A stretch of 63,290 nt of DNA, taken from positions 1 through 63,290 of the forward strand of contig JADFUW010000027.1 in assembly GCA_015222205.1 (NCBI GenBank), written 5' to 3'. Below are positions 21,338-29,951 of the stretch, piece after piece. A program made the translations under genes and the position numbers. Origin of the DNA: Chloroflexota bacterium. GTDB taxonomy: Bacteria > Chloroflexota > Dehalococcoidia > Dehalococcoidales > UBA5760. Within the stretch, counting starts at the first letter, position 1. Every line of letters starts with the position of its first letter. The notes beneath the pieces were generated by a model. That model ran no database searches. It was given only the letters and a program-made list of their open reading frames with translations, and was not told the origin of the DNA.

Positions 21338-21630
21338 TTATCCATCTCACCTAAATAAAAGCCCTCCGCCACCACGCATCACCAGCGAAGAGCTACCCAG
21401 CCCTTATTTAGGGTAATTGTAACAATAAGCAGTGTGGCTTGCAACCGCGGGTAATCTGTCAGCGAGACTTCCTTAGGGAGGGGAAGTCTCTAAAAGAAGT
21501 GGTTATTGAAGATTTGACCAGGGAGCAGATGATAAGTTATCTTAAGTGTGGTTAGAGAACCCAAAACGCTAGAGAAAATCTGGCTTGACTGGGTAGGCTT
21601 GTGAGATGAATGTTTTAAGGGAAGACCAAG

Positions 21631-23613
21631 ATGATAGAAGACAAGAAGGATAAATATTTAGTCACCTTTCGGCCATCGGGCAAGAGAGGCTATATCGAAG
21701 CGGGGAGGAGTGTTGGGGAGGCTGCTCTGGAGCTGGGTGTGGACCTGGAGAACATCTGTGGAGGCAGAGGTGTCTGCGGCAAGTGCCGGGTTAGGATTAA
21801 AGAAGGCTTACTGGGTAGACATGACATCAAAACAGGGGTTAAAGGTCTTTCCCCTTTGACGGATTCTGAGCGAAAGCGCCTCACCAGACAGGAGAAATCA
21901 GACGGTTATCGGTTAGCCTGTCAAGCTCGTATTTATGATAACATCACCGTCTTTGTTCCCGAGGAGAGTCGGGTAGGGAAGCAGATTGTACGCAAAGCGG
22001 CTACAGAGAGGGCGGTTAACTTAGAACCAGCGGTCAAAAAATACTATGTAGAGATGAAACCGGCTAGCCTAGAGGAGCCACAGGCAGACTGGGAGCGCCT
22101 GCAAGCTGAGCTTAAGAAAAGGTTTGGCTTGGATAACTTGATTATTGACTATACGGTGCTTCTCAATTTACGGAAGGCGATGCGCTTAAACGATTGGAAA
22201 GTAACCGTAACACTCTGGATGAATAGGGAGGTTATTAAGATAGAGCCTGGATTTGTGGATAAAGGATACGGTCTGGCTGTGGATATAGGCACCACTACCA
22301 TGGTTGGTTACCTCTGTGACCTATCTGGTGGTGAAGTGGCGGCTAGCGATTCTATGATAAATCCGCAGGTGATTTATGGTGCCGATGTCATGTCTCGCAT
22401 CACCTATATTATGGCTAATGACAGTGGATTGGAACGTGCCCACCGGGCGGTTATTAAGGCCATTAATCAGATAGCACGGCGGGCTGCTCTTCAGGCCGGC
22501 GTTAAGCGAGAGGACATAGTTGATGTGAGTGTTGTCGGCAATACCTGCATGCATCATATCTTCCTCTCCATTGACCCATCTGGTTTGGGTCAGTCTCCCT
22601 TTACGCCGGCGATACATCATTCCCTGGATATTAAGGCTCGTGATTTAGGACTCAAAATATCACCTGGGGCTTATGTTCATGTTCTCCCCATTGAGGCTGG
22701 TTTCGTAGGCGCCGATAATGTAGGGGTGCTCATTGCCGAAGAGCCCCACAAACAGAATGATATTATGCTCATCATTGACATCGGCACTAATGGCGAACTT
22801 GTCTTGGGCAACCGTAAGAGGCTCATTTCCAGTTCCTGTGCTACTGGCCCGGCCTTTGAGGGAGCCCAGATTAAATACGGCATGTGTGCTGCTCCGGAAG
22901 CTATTGAGAAAGTAAAGATAGACCCGGTCACTAAAGAAGTGCACTTCAAGGTTATCGGCGGGGCGGACTGGGATGTGGATTCAGGTGCTGTGAAGGCAAA
23001 AGGTATCTGTGGCTCGGGGATAGTTGACGCTGTAGCTGAGATGTTGAAAGCAGGTATTTTACAGCGAAGTGGTCGCTTTAACATAGATTTAGGGACGCCT
23101 CGCCTGCGCCGCACTGAGAAAGGACCGGAGTTTGTTATTGCCTGGGCAAATGAAACAGCCATCGGCCAGGATATTACCCTGTGTCAGGGTGATATCAGGG
23201 CGGTGCAGTTAGCCAAGGGCGCTATGTATGCTGGGGCCAAGCTGATGATGTGCCGTTTAGGGGTGGCTAGATTGGATAAAGTTGTCCTGGCGGGGGCATT
23301 TGGTAGCTACATTGATAAGGAATCAGCCCTAACACTGGGGCTTTTTCCCGACTGTCCTTTGGAGGATATCTATTCTGTGGGTAATGCCGCTGGTGATGGA
23401 GCTCGCCTTGCCTTACTTAATATGGATAAAAGAAGTGAAGCTGATGAGATTGCCCGGGAAGTGGAGTATATAGAATTAGCTGTGGAACCAGACTTTGCTA
23501 CCCAGTTTAGCCAGGCTATGTACTTTCCCCACAAGAAGGATGAGTTTCCTCACCTGAGCGAGCTCTTTCAGGCAAAGAAAAATTCTGAAGTTAAGGGGAT
23601 GAAAACATGCTGA
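21631..23613 (+). CDS. Corrinoid activation protein (RACo-like; 2Fe-2S ferredoxin plus ASKHA/DUF4445)
   Basis: CGGRGVCGKCRVRI N-terminal 2Fe-2S motif, AVDIGTTTMVGYL, MLIIDIGTNGELVLG, VVLAGAFGSYID. Confidence 0.88.
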   Translation: MIEDKKDKYLVTFRPSGKRGYIEAGRSVGEAALELGVDLENICGGRGVCGKCRVRIKEGLLGRHDIKTGVKGLSPLTDSERKRLTRQEKSDGYRLACQARIYDNITVFVPEESRVGKQIVRKAATERAVNLEPAVKKYYVEMKPASLEEPQADWERLQAELKKRFGLDNLIIDYTVLLNLRKAMRLNDWKVTVTLWMNREVIKIEPGFVDKGYGLAVDIGTTTMVGYLCDLSGGEVAASDSMINPQVIYGADVMSRITYIMANDSGLERAHRAVIKAINQIARRAALQAGVKREDIVDVSVVGNTCMHHIFLSIDPSGLGQSPFTPAIHHSLDIKARDLGLKISPGAYVHVLPIEAGFVGADNVGVLIAEEPHKQNDIMLIIDIGTNGELVLGNRKRLISSSCATGPAFEGAQIKYGMCAAPEAIEKVKIDPVTKEVHFKVIGGADWDVDSGAVKAKGICGSGIVDAVAEMLKAGILQRSGRFNIDLGTPRLRRTEKGPEFVIAWANETAIGQDITLCQGDIRAVQLAKGAMYAGAKLMMCRLGVARLDKVVLAGAFGSYIDKESALTLGLFPDCPLEDIYSVGNAAGDGARLALLNMDKRSEADEIAREVEYIELAVEPDFATQFSQAMYFPHKKDEFPHLSELFQAKKNSEVKGMKTC

Positions 23614-24410
23614 TAATTGGAGAGAAGATAAATGCATCTATAAAGTCGGTGAGAACGGCAATAATGGAAAGGGATGTCAACCTTTTGCAAAACCTGGCTA
23701 AATCTCAGGCGGAGAGCGGCGCCGATTATATAGACGTCAACGTTTCTACTGAGAAGGGAAGGGATTTTGACATAGAGAGTATGGAATGGGCGGTGGAAAA
23801 GATTCAGGAAGTAGTGGATAAACCTTTGACAATTGATTCCCCAGATGCCAAAACCCTTGAGGCTGGGCTACGAAGATGTCAGCAAAAGGCCATGATAAAC
23901 TCAATAACTGCTGAGCCAGGGAAACTAGAGAACATTCTTCCCTTAGCCAAGGAATTTGATTCTGAAATCATAGCCTTAGCATTAGGAGATGAAGGGATTC
24001 CACCTGAGGTAGAGGGAAGGCTTAGGGCTTGCCAGAAGATAGCAGAGAGTGCCCAGAAGCAGGGAATAGCTTTGGAGAAATTGTATTTTGACCCTCTGGT
24101 GCTCACTGTGTCAGCAGATACCTCCCAAGGAATTATTACCCTTGAGGCTTTAAGGGGGATAAAATCTCAGTTACCCGAAGCGAAGACAACGCTTGGTTTG
24201 AGCAATATATCTTTTGGCCTTCCGGGAAGGTCGCTGGTAAACAGGAGCTTCCTGCTTATGGCAATTTATGCCGGTCTTGATTCTGCAGTTATTGACCCTC
24301 TGGATAGGAAACTTATGTCCGTAGTAAAAGCTGGAGAAATGGTTTTGGGTAAGGATAATTATTGCGTGAATTACTTACGAGCCTACAAGAAGGGCCTTCT
24401 AGAATTTTAG
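23607..24410 (+). CDS. Methyltetrahydrofolate:corrinoid methyltransferase (AcsE/MtgA-like)
   Basis: IIGEKINASIKSV, GADYIDVNVS, LTIDSPDA, GLSNISFGLPGRSLVNRSFLLMAI; overlaps RACo-like gene. Confidence 0.85.
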   Translation: MLIIGEKINASIKSVRTAIMERDVNLLQNLAKSQAESGADYIDVNVSTEKGRDFDIESMEWAVEKIQEVVDKPLTIDSPDAKTLEAGLRRCQQKAMINSITAEPGKLENILPLAKEFDSEIIALALGDEGIPPEVEGRLRACQKIAESAQKQGIALEKLYFDPLVLTVSADTSQGIITLEALRGIKSQLPEAKTTLGLSNISFGLPGRSLVNRSFLLMAIYAGLDSAVIDPLDRKLMSVVKAGEMVLGKDNYCVNYLRAYKKGLLEF

Positions 24411-24548
24411 GCGTTGTTATACACTTTCCCATTGGGAAAGGCAATATAGCCGGGATAAGTCAAATAGTGAACCCATTTAGTAAACTGGCCGGCAGGATAA
24501 GATTGAGAAGCAAAGAGTAACATCAGAAGTTCTGCCTATTGTCACCCT

Positions 24549-24624
24549 TGGTGGAGATAGGGGGATTCGAACCCCCAACCTCTGCGATGCGAACGCAGCG
24601 CTCTCCCTACTGAGCTATATCCCC
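24549..24624 (-). tRNA. tRNA-Ala (anticodon CGC)
   Basis: Cloverleaf from reverse complement GGGGATATAGCTCAGTAGGGAGAGCGCTGCGTTCGCATCGCAGAGGTTGGGGGTTCGAATCCCCCTATCTCCACCA; loop TTCGCAT; G3:U70; encoded CCA. Confidence 0.96.
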
Positions 24625-24746
24625 ATGTCAGTAAAAATTATAACATACTTCACTGAACTTGGTGCCCTCTTTGGACAATTCAATAGATTCAAGCGTTGCA
24701 GTCACGCCGATTAATAGCTCCTCAGTATTCGTTATTAAGGGCAAAA

Positions 24747-26378
24747 TTATCTTGGATGCTTTTGCCGATAGTACCCATAGTACCAGGTTAGCCAAGCTAA
24801 CAATGTGAGAGCAGCAATGAGCCCTCCAATAAGCCACCAGTTGGTCCATACCAAAGTCTGGAATTCTCCACTCAGGTCACCTATCTGTACTACATAGTGG
24901 CCTGGCTTATTTTCAGTAACAGTGAAGATTACCTCCCGACTTTGTCCGGGACGAAGGGTGATATTCTTGGTGTCTTGTGTTTGCCCATTTATCTTGAGGT
25001 CGGCGACATAGCTGCCTTCCTGCCCACCATCGTTACCTATCTCGGTGCTGATGGTAACACTTTTTGCTGTTCTTACCATAAGGGTAAAGGGTTCCCATAT
25101 CCCTATCTTTTCCTGGCTGGGCGTGATGGTCAAGCCACCGGCCACAAAGTGGGCAGGTGGAGGTGGCGGCGGTGGGGGAGGTGGAGGCGAAGGTTCTGGT
25201 GAAGAAGGTGGGGATGGTGATGGGGGTAACGTCGCCATTACGGCGAGTGAAGAAAAGTGGTTTACCAGTCCAGCTGCCGTACCGACCTCAGCCACTCTAC
25301 CTGGGACACCTTGTGATTTAACCCATTTGCCGAGTTCAGTATCGTAATAGGCGATAAACAACGAGGTAGCATCCTCAGGCAGTTCCTCGGTGGGATAACT
25401 TAATAACACTGTAATTGGTGAGCCGAAGGTAACCATAGGACATTTTGGACAATCTGGGTCTTCCCAATACACTTCCTTATATCCGATAAAGTCATAAACT
25501 TGACCAACTGCTGCCATATCATCCGGTATTGGTGGCGGGTCCTCAGACGGCCTCATTACCACTATTTCTGGGTAGTTCCCACATCCTGGATGCTCACCAC
25601 AAATTACCGGCGTGCCATCGTCAATTACTAAGAAGTGTATATCTTCGGGGTCAGAGGGCTCGTAGTCTTTGAGAACCTTGTTGCCACAGCATCCGACCTT
25701 TATCTTGGTTATTTCACCCAGCATGTCTATCAGGAAATAACACGCCCCTCCACCACCGCCAGTGGGGCCACGGCTACCAGTGGTAGTGGGAGGAGGAGGA
25801 TACTCCTCGAGTGCATAATTTATGTCAAAAGATAGGCAATCTCCTTGAACATCATTACCTGTCGGGCAGGGCAGTTCCCAGTCCCAATCCAGGGTAACGG
25901 TATCACCAGAATTGAGTGGAATTATCTTGACATAATTTGGATCCAAAAAACTCTGCGGAAGGTTAAGGAGCGTCGTTGGAAGGCTTATATTGGTGCTTAA
26001 TCGGCCAGGAGGAATAGAAGAGAGGTCAAACAGTAAGTGGTCAATAAGCTCACCGGGCTCTGAGGTATCGCCCGTCTCAGGTTCCGGGTTTAAGCCTTCA
26101 GTGCTCTCAATATCGCTTATCCAGATGGTAACAAAACCATCTTCGTCACCAGCATTGTGCAGGGTGACCGTCTCAACGCCGCTATCGCAGGGCATAATAT
26201 TCTCTATATTCCAGCTAGTAGCTCCTCCACCCCCCAGCACCAGGTCTACCGGGTCAGCAGCCTGAACTGGGGTTGGTAAAGAGCCAAGCAGAGCCAGCCC
26301 TATTACCGCCGCTAGAAACAATCTGGTGGCGTATCTCGTAGTTCTGCCATTCATAATAGCTTCTTTTAACCTGTTCAT
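24747..26378 (-). CDS. Secreted membrane-anchored protein with camelysin/TasA-like N-terminal region, proline-rich stalk and C-terminal TM
   Basis: Signal peptide; VETVTLHNAGDEDGFVTIWISDI; 11 consecutive prolines; C-terminal WWLIGGLIAALTLLAWLTWYYGYYRQKHPR. Confidence 0.6.
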   Translation of the reverse strand: MNRLKEAIMNGRTTRYATRLFLAAVIGLALLGSLPTPVQAADPVDLVLGGGGATSWNIENIMPCDSGVETVTLHNAGDEDGFVTIWISDIESTEGLNPEPETGDTSEPGELIDHLLFDLSSIPPGRLSTNISLPTTLLNLPQSFLDPNYVKIIPLNSGDTVTLDWDWELPCPTGNDVQGDCLSFDINYALEEYPPPPTTTGSRGPTGGGGGACYFLIDMLGEITKIKVGCCGNKVLKDYEPSDPEDIHFLVIDDGTPVICGEHPGCGNYPEIVVMRPSEDPPPIPDDMAAVGQVYDFIGYKEVYWEDPDCPKCPMVTFGSPITVLLSYPTEELPEDATSLFIAYYDTELGKWVKSQGVPGRVAEVGTAAGLVNHFSSLAVMATLPPSPSPPSSPEPSPPPPPPPPPPPAHFVAGGLTITPSQEKIGIWEPFTLMVRTAKSVTISTEIGNDGGQEGSYVADLKINGQTQDTKNITLRPGQSREVIFTVTENKPGHYVVQIGDLSGEFQTLVWTNWWLIGGLIAALTLLAWLTWYYGYYRQKHPR

Positions 26379-26398
26379 TGCCCGCTCATCATTTATAG

Positions 26399-27268
26399 TT
26401 ATACACCCGTTGCATCAGCGTTATTACCGTCAAGTGCGAACTCAGATGTGGCATTTTCTTCAATGCCGACTCCATCAAATAGGTTGGTTATGTCATACTC
26501 ATACATCTTATCTGTACCATCATCCACCACCCACAGCGATGTACCATCAAGCATAGCCCCGGCTGGACTCTGGAGCTTATTGTTAGTTGTGTACTCTAAT
26601 AGTACCTTTGAGACGGTTACTGGTGTGCCTCCAGGGTGTGGGTACTGATAGAACCTTGTTTCTTTCGGCGTGCTCGTGCTGTAATCCACTACATAGAGGT
26701 AGTTACTGTCGATAGCTAATCCCGCGGCTCCTTTGTTATCAGTATCAAGAGTAATCTTCTGAGCAGCGTTTATGTCACCAGGTCCAGAAAATGCTGTACC
26801 CAGTGGATATCGGTATATATTCTTATCGTTACCCGAAAGCACCCACATTTCAGTACCATAAATAGCTAAACCATCTATGTTCCCAACACTACTCGGCCCA
26901 ACAGCCTTCAAGAGCTTCTTGGAGACATCTTCAAGAGTCCCACAACAGTCGTATTTATAGACCTGCTTCCGAGCATGGTCGATGACATAAACATTCGTTC
27001 CCACCGCAGCCACGCCAGTGGGGAACCCGTTGTCGCCCGAAAGGCCAAAGCTATCTACCGGAGTACCGGAAGCATTGTACTTGTAGATTTTAGCATCAGG
27101 CTTGTCGGAGACATTAAACTTCTCGCAGGTACATACAACCTCCTCTACCCATGCCGTAAACTGATTACCCGTTGAGGTCTCGGTATCACTAAAAAAAGCG
27201 GAGGTGCCACGGCTCGTTATCCCCAGAAGAAGGATAAGAGCTAATGACAGAATTAAGACCTTCTTCAC
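26399..27268 (-). CDS. SipW-dependent-type signal peptide protein with NHL/beta-propeller-like repeats
   Basis: MKKVLILSLALILLLGITSRGTSAFFSDTETSTGNQFTAW leader; repeated KIYKYNASGTPVDSFG / GLAIYGTEMWVLSGNDKNIYRYPLG / LWVVDDGTDKMYEYDI units. Confidence 0.7.
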   Translation of the reverse strand: MKKVLILSLALILLLGITSRGTSAFFSDTETSTGNQFTAWVEEVVCTCEKFNVSDKPDAKIYKYNASGTPVDSFGLSGDNGFPTGVAAVGTNVYVIDHARKQVYKYDCCGTLEDVSKKLLKAVGPSSVGNIDGLAIYGTEMWVLSGNDKNIYRYPLGTAFSGPGDINAAQKITLDTDNKGAAGLAIDSNYLYVVDYSTSTPKETRFYQYPHPGGTPVTVSKVLLEYTTNNKLQSPAGAMLDGTSLWVVDDGTDKMYEYDITNLFDGVGIEENATSEFALDGNNADATGV

Positions 27269-27472
27269 CTATGGCACCTCCTTTCTTTCAGTAGTCTCTC
27301 TATTCCTAGCGGGCTTCCGCCCGCCATTGCACAAATTCAACCATATGCCGGCTCCGAAGTAAAGGTGAAGCCGACCCCACCGCCAACCATGACACTGGGT
27401 TGGTGGTGGAGCGGGACTCCCGCCCCACCACCACTTTACTGCCACCTCCATCTAACCAACTAGCCACGGGCA

Positions 27473-28555
27473 TTAAGGTGTGTCAAGGTCGTTGTGCCAG
27501 ATGAGATAGGTCTCAAACAGGTAATCGCCGGAGTTCCAGGCTGTCATCTGACCACTAGCACCAGGGGTAGTGGTGCTATAGTCGCTGGATGGGACGAGCC
27601 ATATCTTGGCGCCGAGTGCCAAGTTGTCATCGGGCGAAGTTGGCAGGTCTATAGCAAGGTCTTGTGAACCCGACGTAGATACGATAGCGCCCGAGCCATC
27701 GGTGGTAAAGGTGGCAATCAGAGCACCAGGATTGTTGCCCGCCCATGGGTCGGCGTAGTAGATGAGGCTGTAATCGGTAGTGTTCTGAAGTCCAATGGCA
27801 CTGAAGGTGTAGTCAAAGGTTGAGCCCACCGTGTTGTAATCCAGGTATCCTGCCGTGCCATCACCGAACAGCACCAACCAGTTCTGGCTTTCATCCTTGT
27901 TCTCCAATACTAGCTGGGTGCCTGGCATCTGCTGGGCAAGGAACTCAACGGTGAAGGTCAGGGTATCGCCCTGATACTCATTGCCGGTAGCAGCATCCAG
28001 GTGATAGCTCTGGATGACATGCATCTTTCCACCCGGCGGAATTGAGCCCAATGGTACAGACACGCTGGCGAGGTCGCTAATGAGCACATTCTCGTTAAAC
28101 AGGGTCTGGTGCCATTGGTCCGTCGTTCCCCCAGTTGTAGGGTCGATAATCTCCGAGGACAGGTCATACAAAATCCAGGCATCGATGTCGTTAATGCTGT
28201 CGTTGGGGTCTACCTGCCACTCAGGCTCAGAAGAACATGTGGCACTCCCTACAGGATACGCTGGAGTACCACCGCCGGTGACGAAATCCGTGAGGTGCTT
28301 CCAGACGACGCAGGGGTTAGTGCCCACGTTGGTGATGTCATACTCTACATACCACGTCTCACACGGCTTGGCATCTTCAATGGTGAACGGCGCTGACCAC
28401 GGGTTATCGCCATCAATGGCGATGTCAATGGTTCCCGCCGAGAAGGTGTTATCCGTGCTGGTCTCAGTATCGGTGAACAAAGCCCAGGTTCCACTAGCCA
28501 CCAGGCTGATTACCACCGCTACCGCAATCGCTAAGCCAAGTATTCTCTTTTTCAT
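27473..28555 (-). CDS. SipW-dependent TasA/camelysin-like secreted protein
   Basis: MKKRILGLAIAVAVVISLVASGTWALFTDTETSTDNTFSAGTIDIAIDG leader and DITNVGTNPCVVW-type core. Confidence 0.75.
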   Translation of the reverse strand: MKKRILGLAIAVAVVISLVASGTWALFTDTETSTDNTFSAGTIDIAIDGDNPWSAPFTIEDAKPCETWYVEYDITNVGTNPCVVWKHLTDFVTGGGTPAYPVGSATCSSEPEWQVDPNDSINDIDAWILYDLSSEIIDPTTGGTTDQWHQTLFNENVLISDLASVSVPLGSIPPGGKMHVIQSYHLDAATGNEYQGDTLTFTVEFLAQQMPGTQLVLENKDESQNWLVLFGDGTAGYLDYNTVGSTFDYTFSAIGLQNTTDYSLIYYADPWAGNNPGALIATFTTDGSGAIVSTSGSQDLAIDLPTSPDDNLALGAKIWLVPSSDYSTTTPGASGQMTAWNSGDYLFETYLIWHNDLDTP

Positions 28556-28720
28556 TTCTATTATCTCCTTTAATTAATACCGATATTATTCGCCAATTGG
28601 CGAACTCGAAGGGTTAAAAAAATCCTGTTCTCTTTTAATGCACCTCCTTTCATATCTTTATTTAATGCGCTTTTTGTGTCTCTATCTAGTTATGCTGTTC
28701 CCAAGGCATCACCCCTTTTA

Positions 28721-29212
28721 TTAGGCTACCTTCTCAGATTCCCTCAGTTTTTTGCGTATGTCCCGGATAAGGAAGGCAACCAGGACGGCAGCCGGAATAA
28801 CAACTACCAACAACCAGCCGGGCTTGGTCCGGATGAAATTGGACACATAACCCATGCCGGGAATTTTGAATAAGTAAACACCTCTGACATCGGACAGGCT
28901 GACTGCCCACGGGTCAGTGTCTTCCACGGCGTCACCCTTGGTGAGCAGGGTGCTACCATCAACCGAGAGCACCCTGTGCGTGACTAGCTCCGCCCCATGG
29001 AGGTAGGTTACGATGCTCCCCGGTTTTGCCTCACCGCGTATTGGGCCATCTAAGGGACCAATGACTACCATATCCCCCATATTGATAGCTGGCTTCATGC
29101 TCTCACTCCTCACCAGGTACATGTTGTAGTCAGGTGAGAAATGCACAAAAACAAACCCGCCGATAACAACAGCCAGTACTGTGAAAACTACCCAGCCAAG
29201 AACCTTCTTCAC
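28721..29212 (-). CDS. Signal peptidase I, SipW/archaeal-type
   Basis: YLVRSESMKPAINMGDMVVIGP, GSIVTYLHGAELVTHRVLSVDGSTLLTKGDAVEDTDPWAVS; N- and C-terminal TMs. Confidence 0.9.
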   Translation of the reverse strand: MKKVLGWVVFTVLAVVIGGFVFVHFSPDYNMYLVRSESMKPAINMGDMVVIGPLDGPIRGEAKPGSIVTYLHGAELVTHRVLSVDGSTLLTKGDAVEDTDPWAVSLSDVRGVYLFKIPGMGYVSNFIRTKPGWLLVVVIPAAVLVAFLIRDIRKKLRESEKVA

Positions 29213-29306
29213 TATCTAAATCACCTCGAGATAAACCAGCAGCTTCCTGTATCTATGCCTCTATTTAGTTAGTCGCTGATTGGGGGAGAAATCCCTCATA
29301 TGGGTG

Positions 29307-29334
29307 AGTATACACCTAAATTACTAAATGTCAA
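29307..29334 (-). promoter_or_regulatory. Predicted sigma-70-type promoter for the signal peptidase/TasA-like locus
   Basis: Minus strand TTGACA-N16-TATACT about 95 nt upstream of the signal peptidase start. Confidence 0.65.
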
Positions 29335-29442
29335 CATATATTAACCTCATTTTAAGTTACCATTGGATAAATTTAGATACTATTGGTGCTTGTCAATACC
29401 CTTCTAACAGAAGCTATCCAACACTCCGCTATAATGTTAAGT

Positions 29443-29469
29443 AAAGGCAAGGTAATTGAACTTGCCTTT
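29443..29469. terminator. Perfect 9-bp hairpin, terminator-like
   Basis: AAAGGCAAG-gtaattgaa-CTTGCCTTT followed by TCTCTT on the + strand. Confidence 0.5.
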
Positions 29470-29506
29470 TCTCTTATGGGATATATATAGTATTAGTACT
29501 AATGTA

Positions 29507-29799
29507 TTATGCTTTATCAAGCGAGGCTGGTAGGGCAAGTGTGGTCAAATGCTTTAACGCTGACCTTCGGGCAAGAGGGCTTACCATTTTTTGTGTTGAT
29601 TTCCTTAAGCAGCTCGTTATCCAGAGCTTGCTGAGCTATTATCCGCTTCAGCCTGGCGTTTTCTTCCTCCAATACCTTCAAGTGTTTAAGCTCAGGGAGA
29701 GTCATCCCACCATATCTGCTTGTTTTCACGATTACCCTCCTGTAGTTATTTTACAGGAGTCTCGCATTCAATGTGGGCCTATTTTCGGGGGGCAGGCCA
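29507..29799 (-). mobile_element. IS3-family insertion sequence remnant (left end, internally deleted orfA, start of orfB)
   Basis: IR-like end TGGCCTGCCCCCCGAAAATAGGCCCACATT (29770-29799); OrfA-like LKVLEEENARLKRIIAQQALDNELLKEI; AAAAAATGG then OrfB-like MVSPLARRSALKHL. Confidence 0.75.
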
Positions 29800-29951
29800 G
29801 CAGCACTCTTGAATACTTTACTTAATGCCTAACTTAATACCTGCTTCTAGGGCAGTCGTCTTTGTGAACTAGACAGAGATGACCGAAGTGGGGTAATATT
29901 TAACAGGTTATATTATTGGCTGGGGTTAAAGAGCCACCAGGGGGTGATAGA

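Noticed and set aside
21338-21440. T-box riboswitch upstream of leuS
   Set aside because: No convincing AGGGTGGNACCGCG box or specifier stem; only a generic inverted repeat retained as a weak finding
22677-23162. 161-aa minus-strand ORF inside the RACo-like gene
   Set aside because: Shadow ORF opposite a strongly supported CDS
24424-24440. CTTTCCC-ATT-GGGAAAG after the methyltransferase gene
   Set aside because: Could be a weak terminator, but lacks a U-tract and has a tight loop; not enough to call
25045-25347. Gly-rich + strand ORF (GGGGGGGGGGGEGSGEEGG)
   Set aside because: It is the complement of the proline-stalk codons
27269-27451. 60-aa ORF between TasA-like and propeller genes
   Set aside because: Composition is dictated by the two hairpins; no homology pattern or plausible domain
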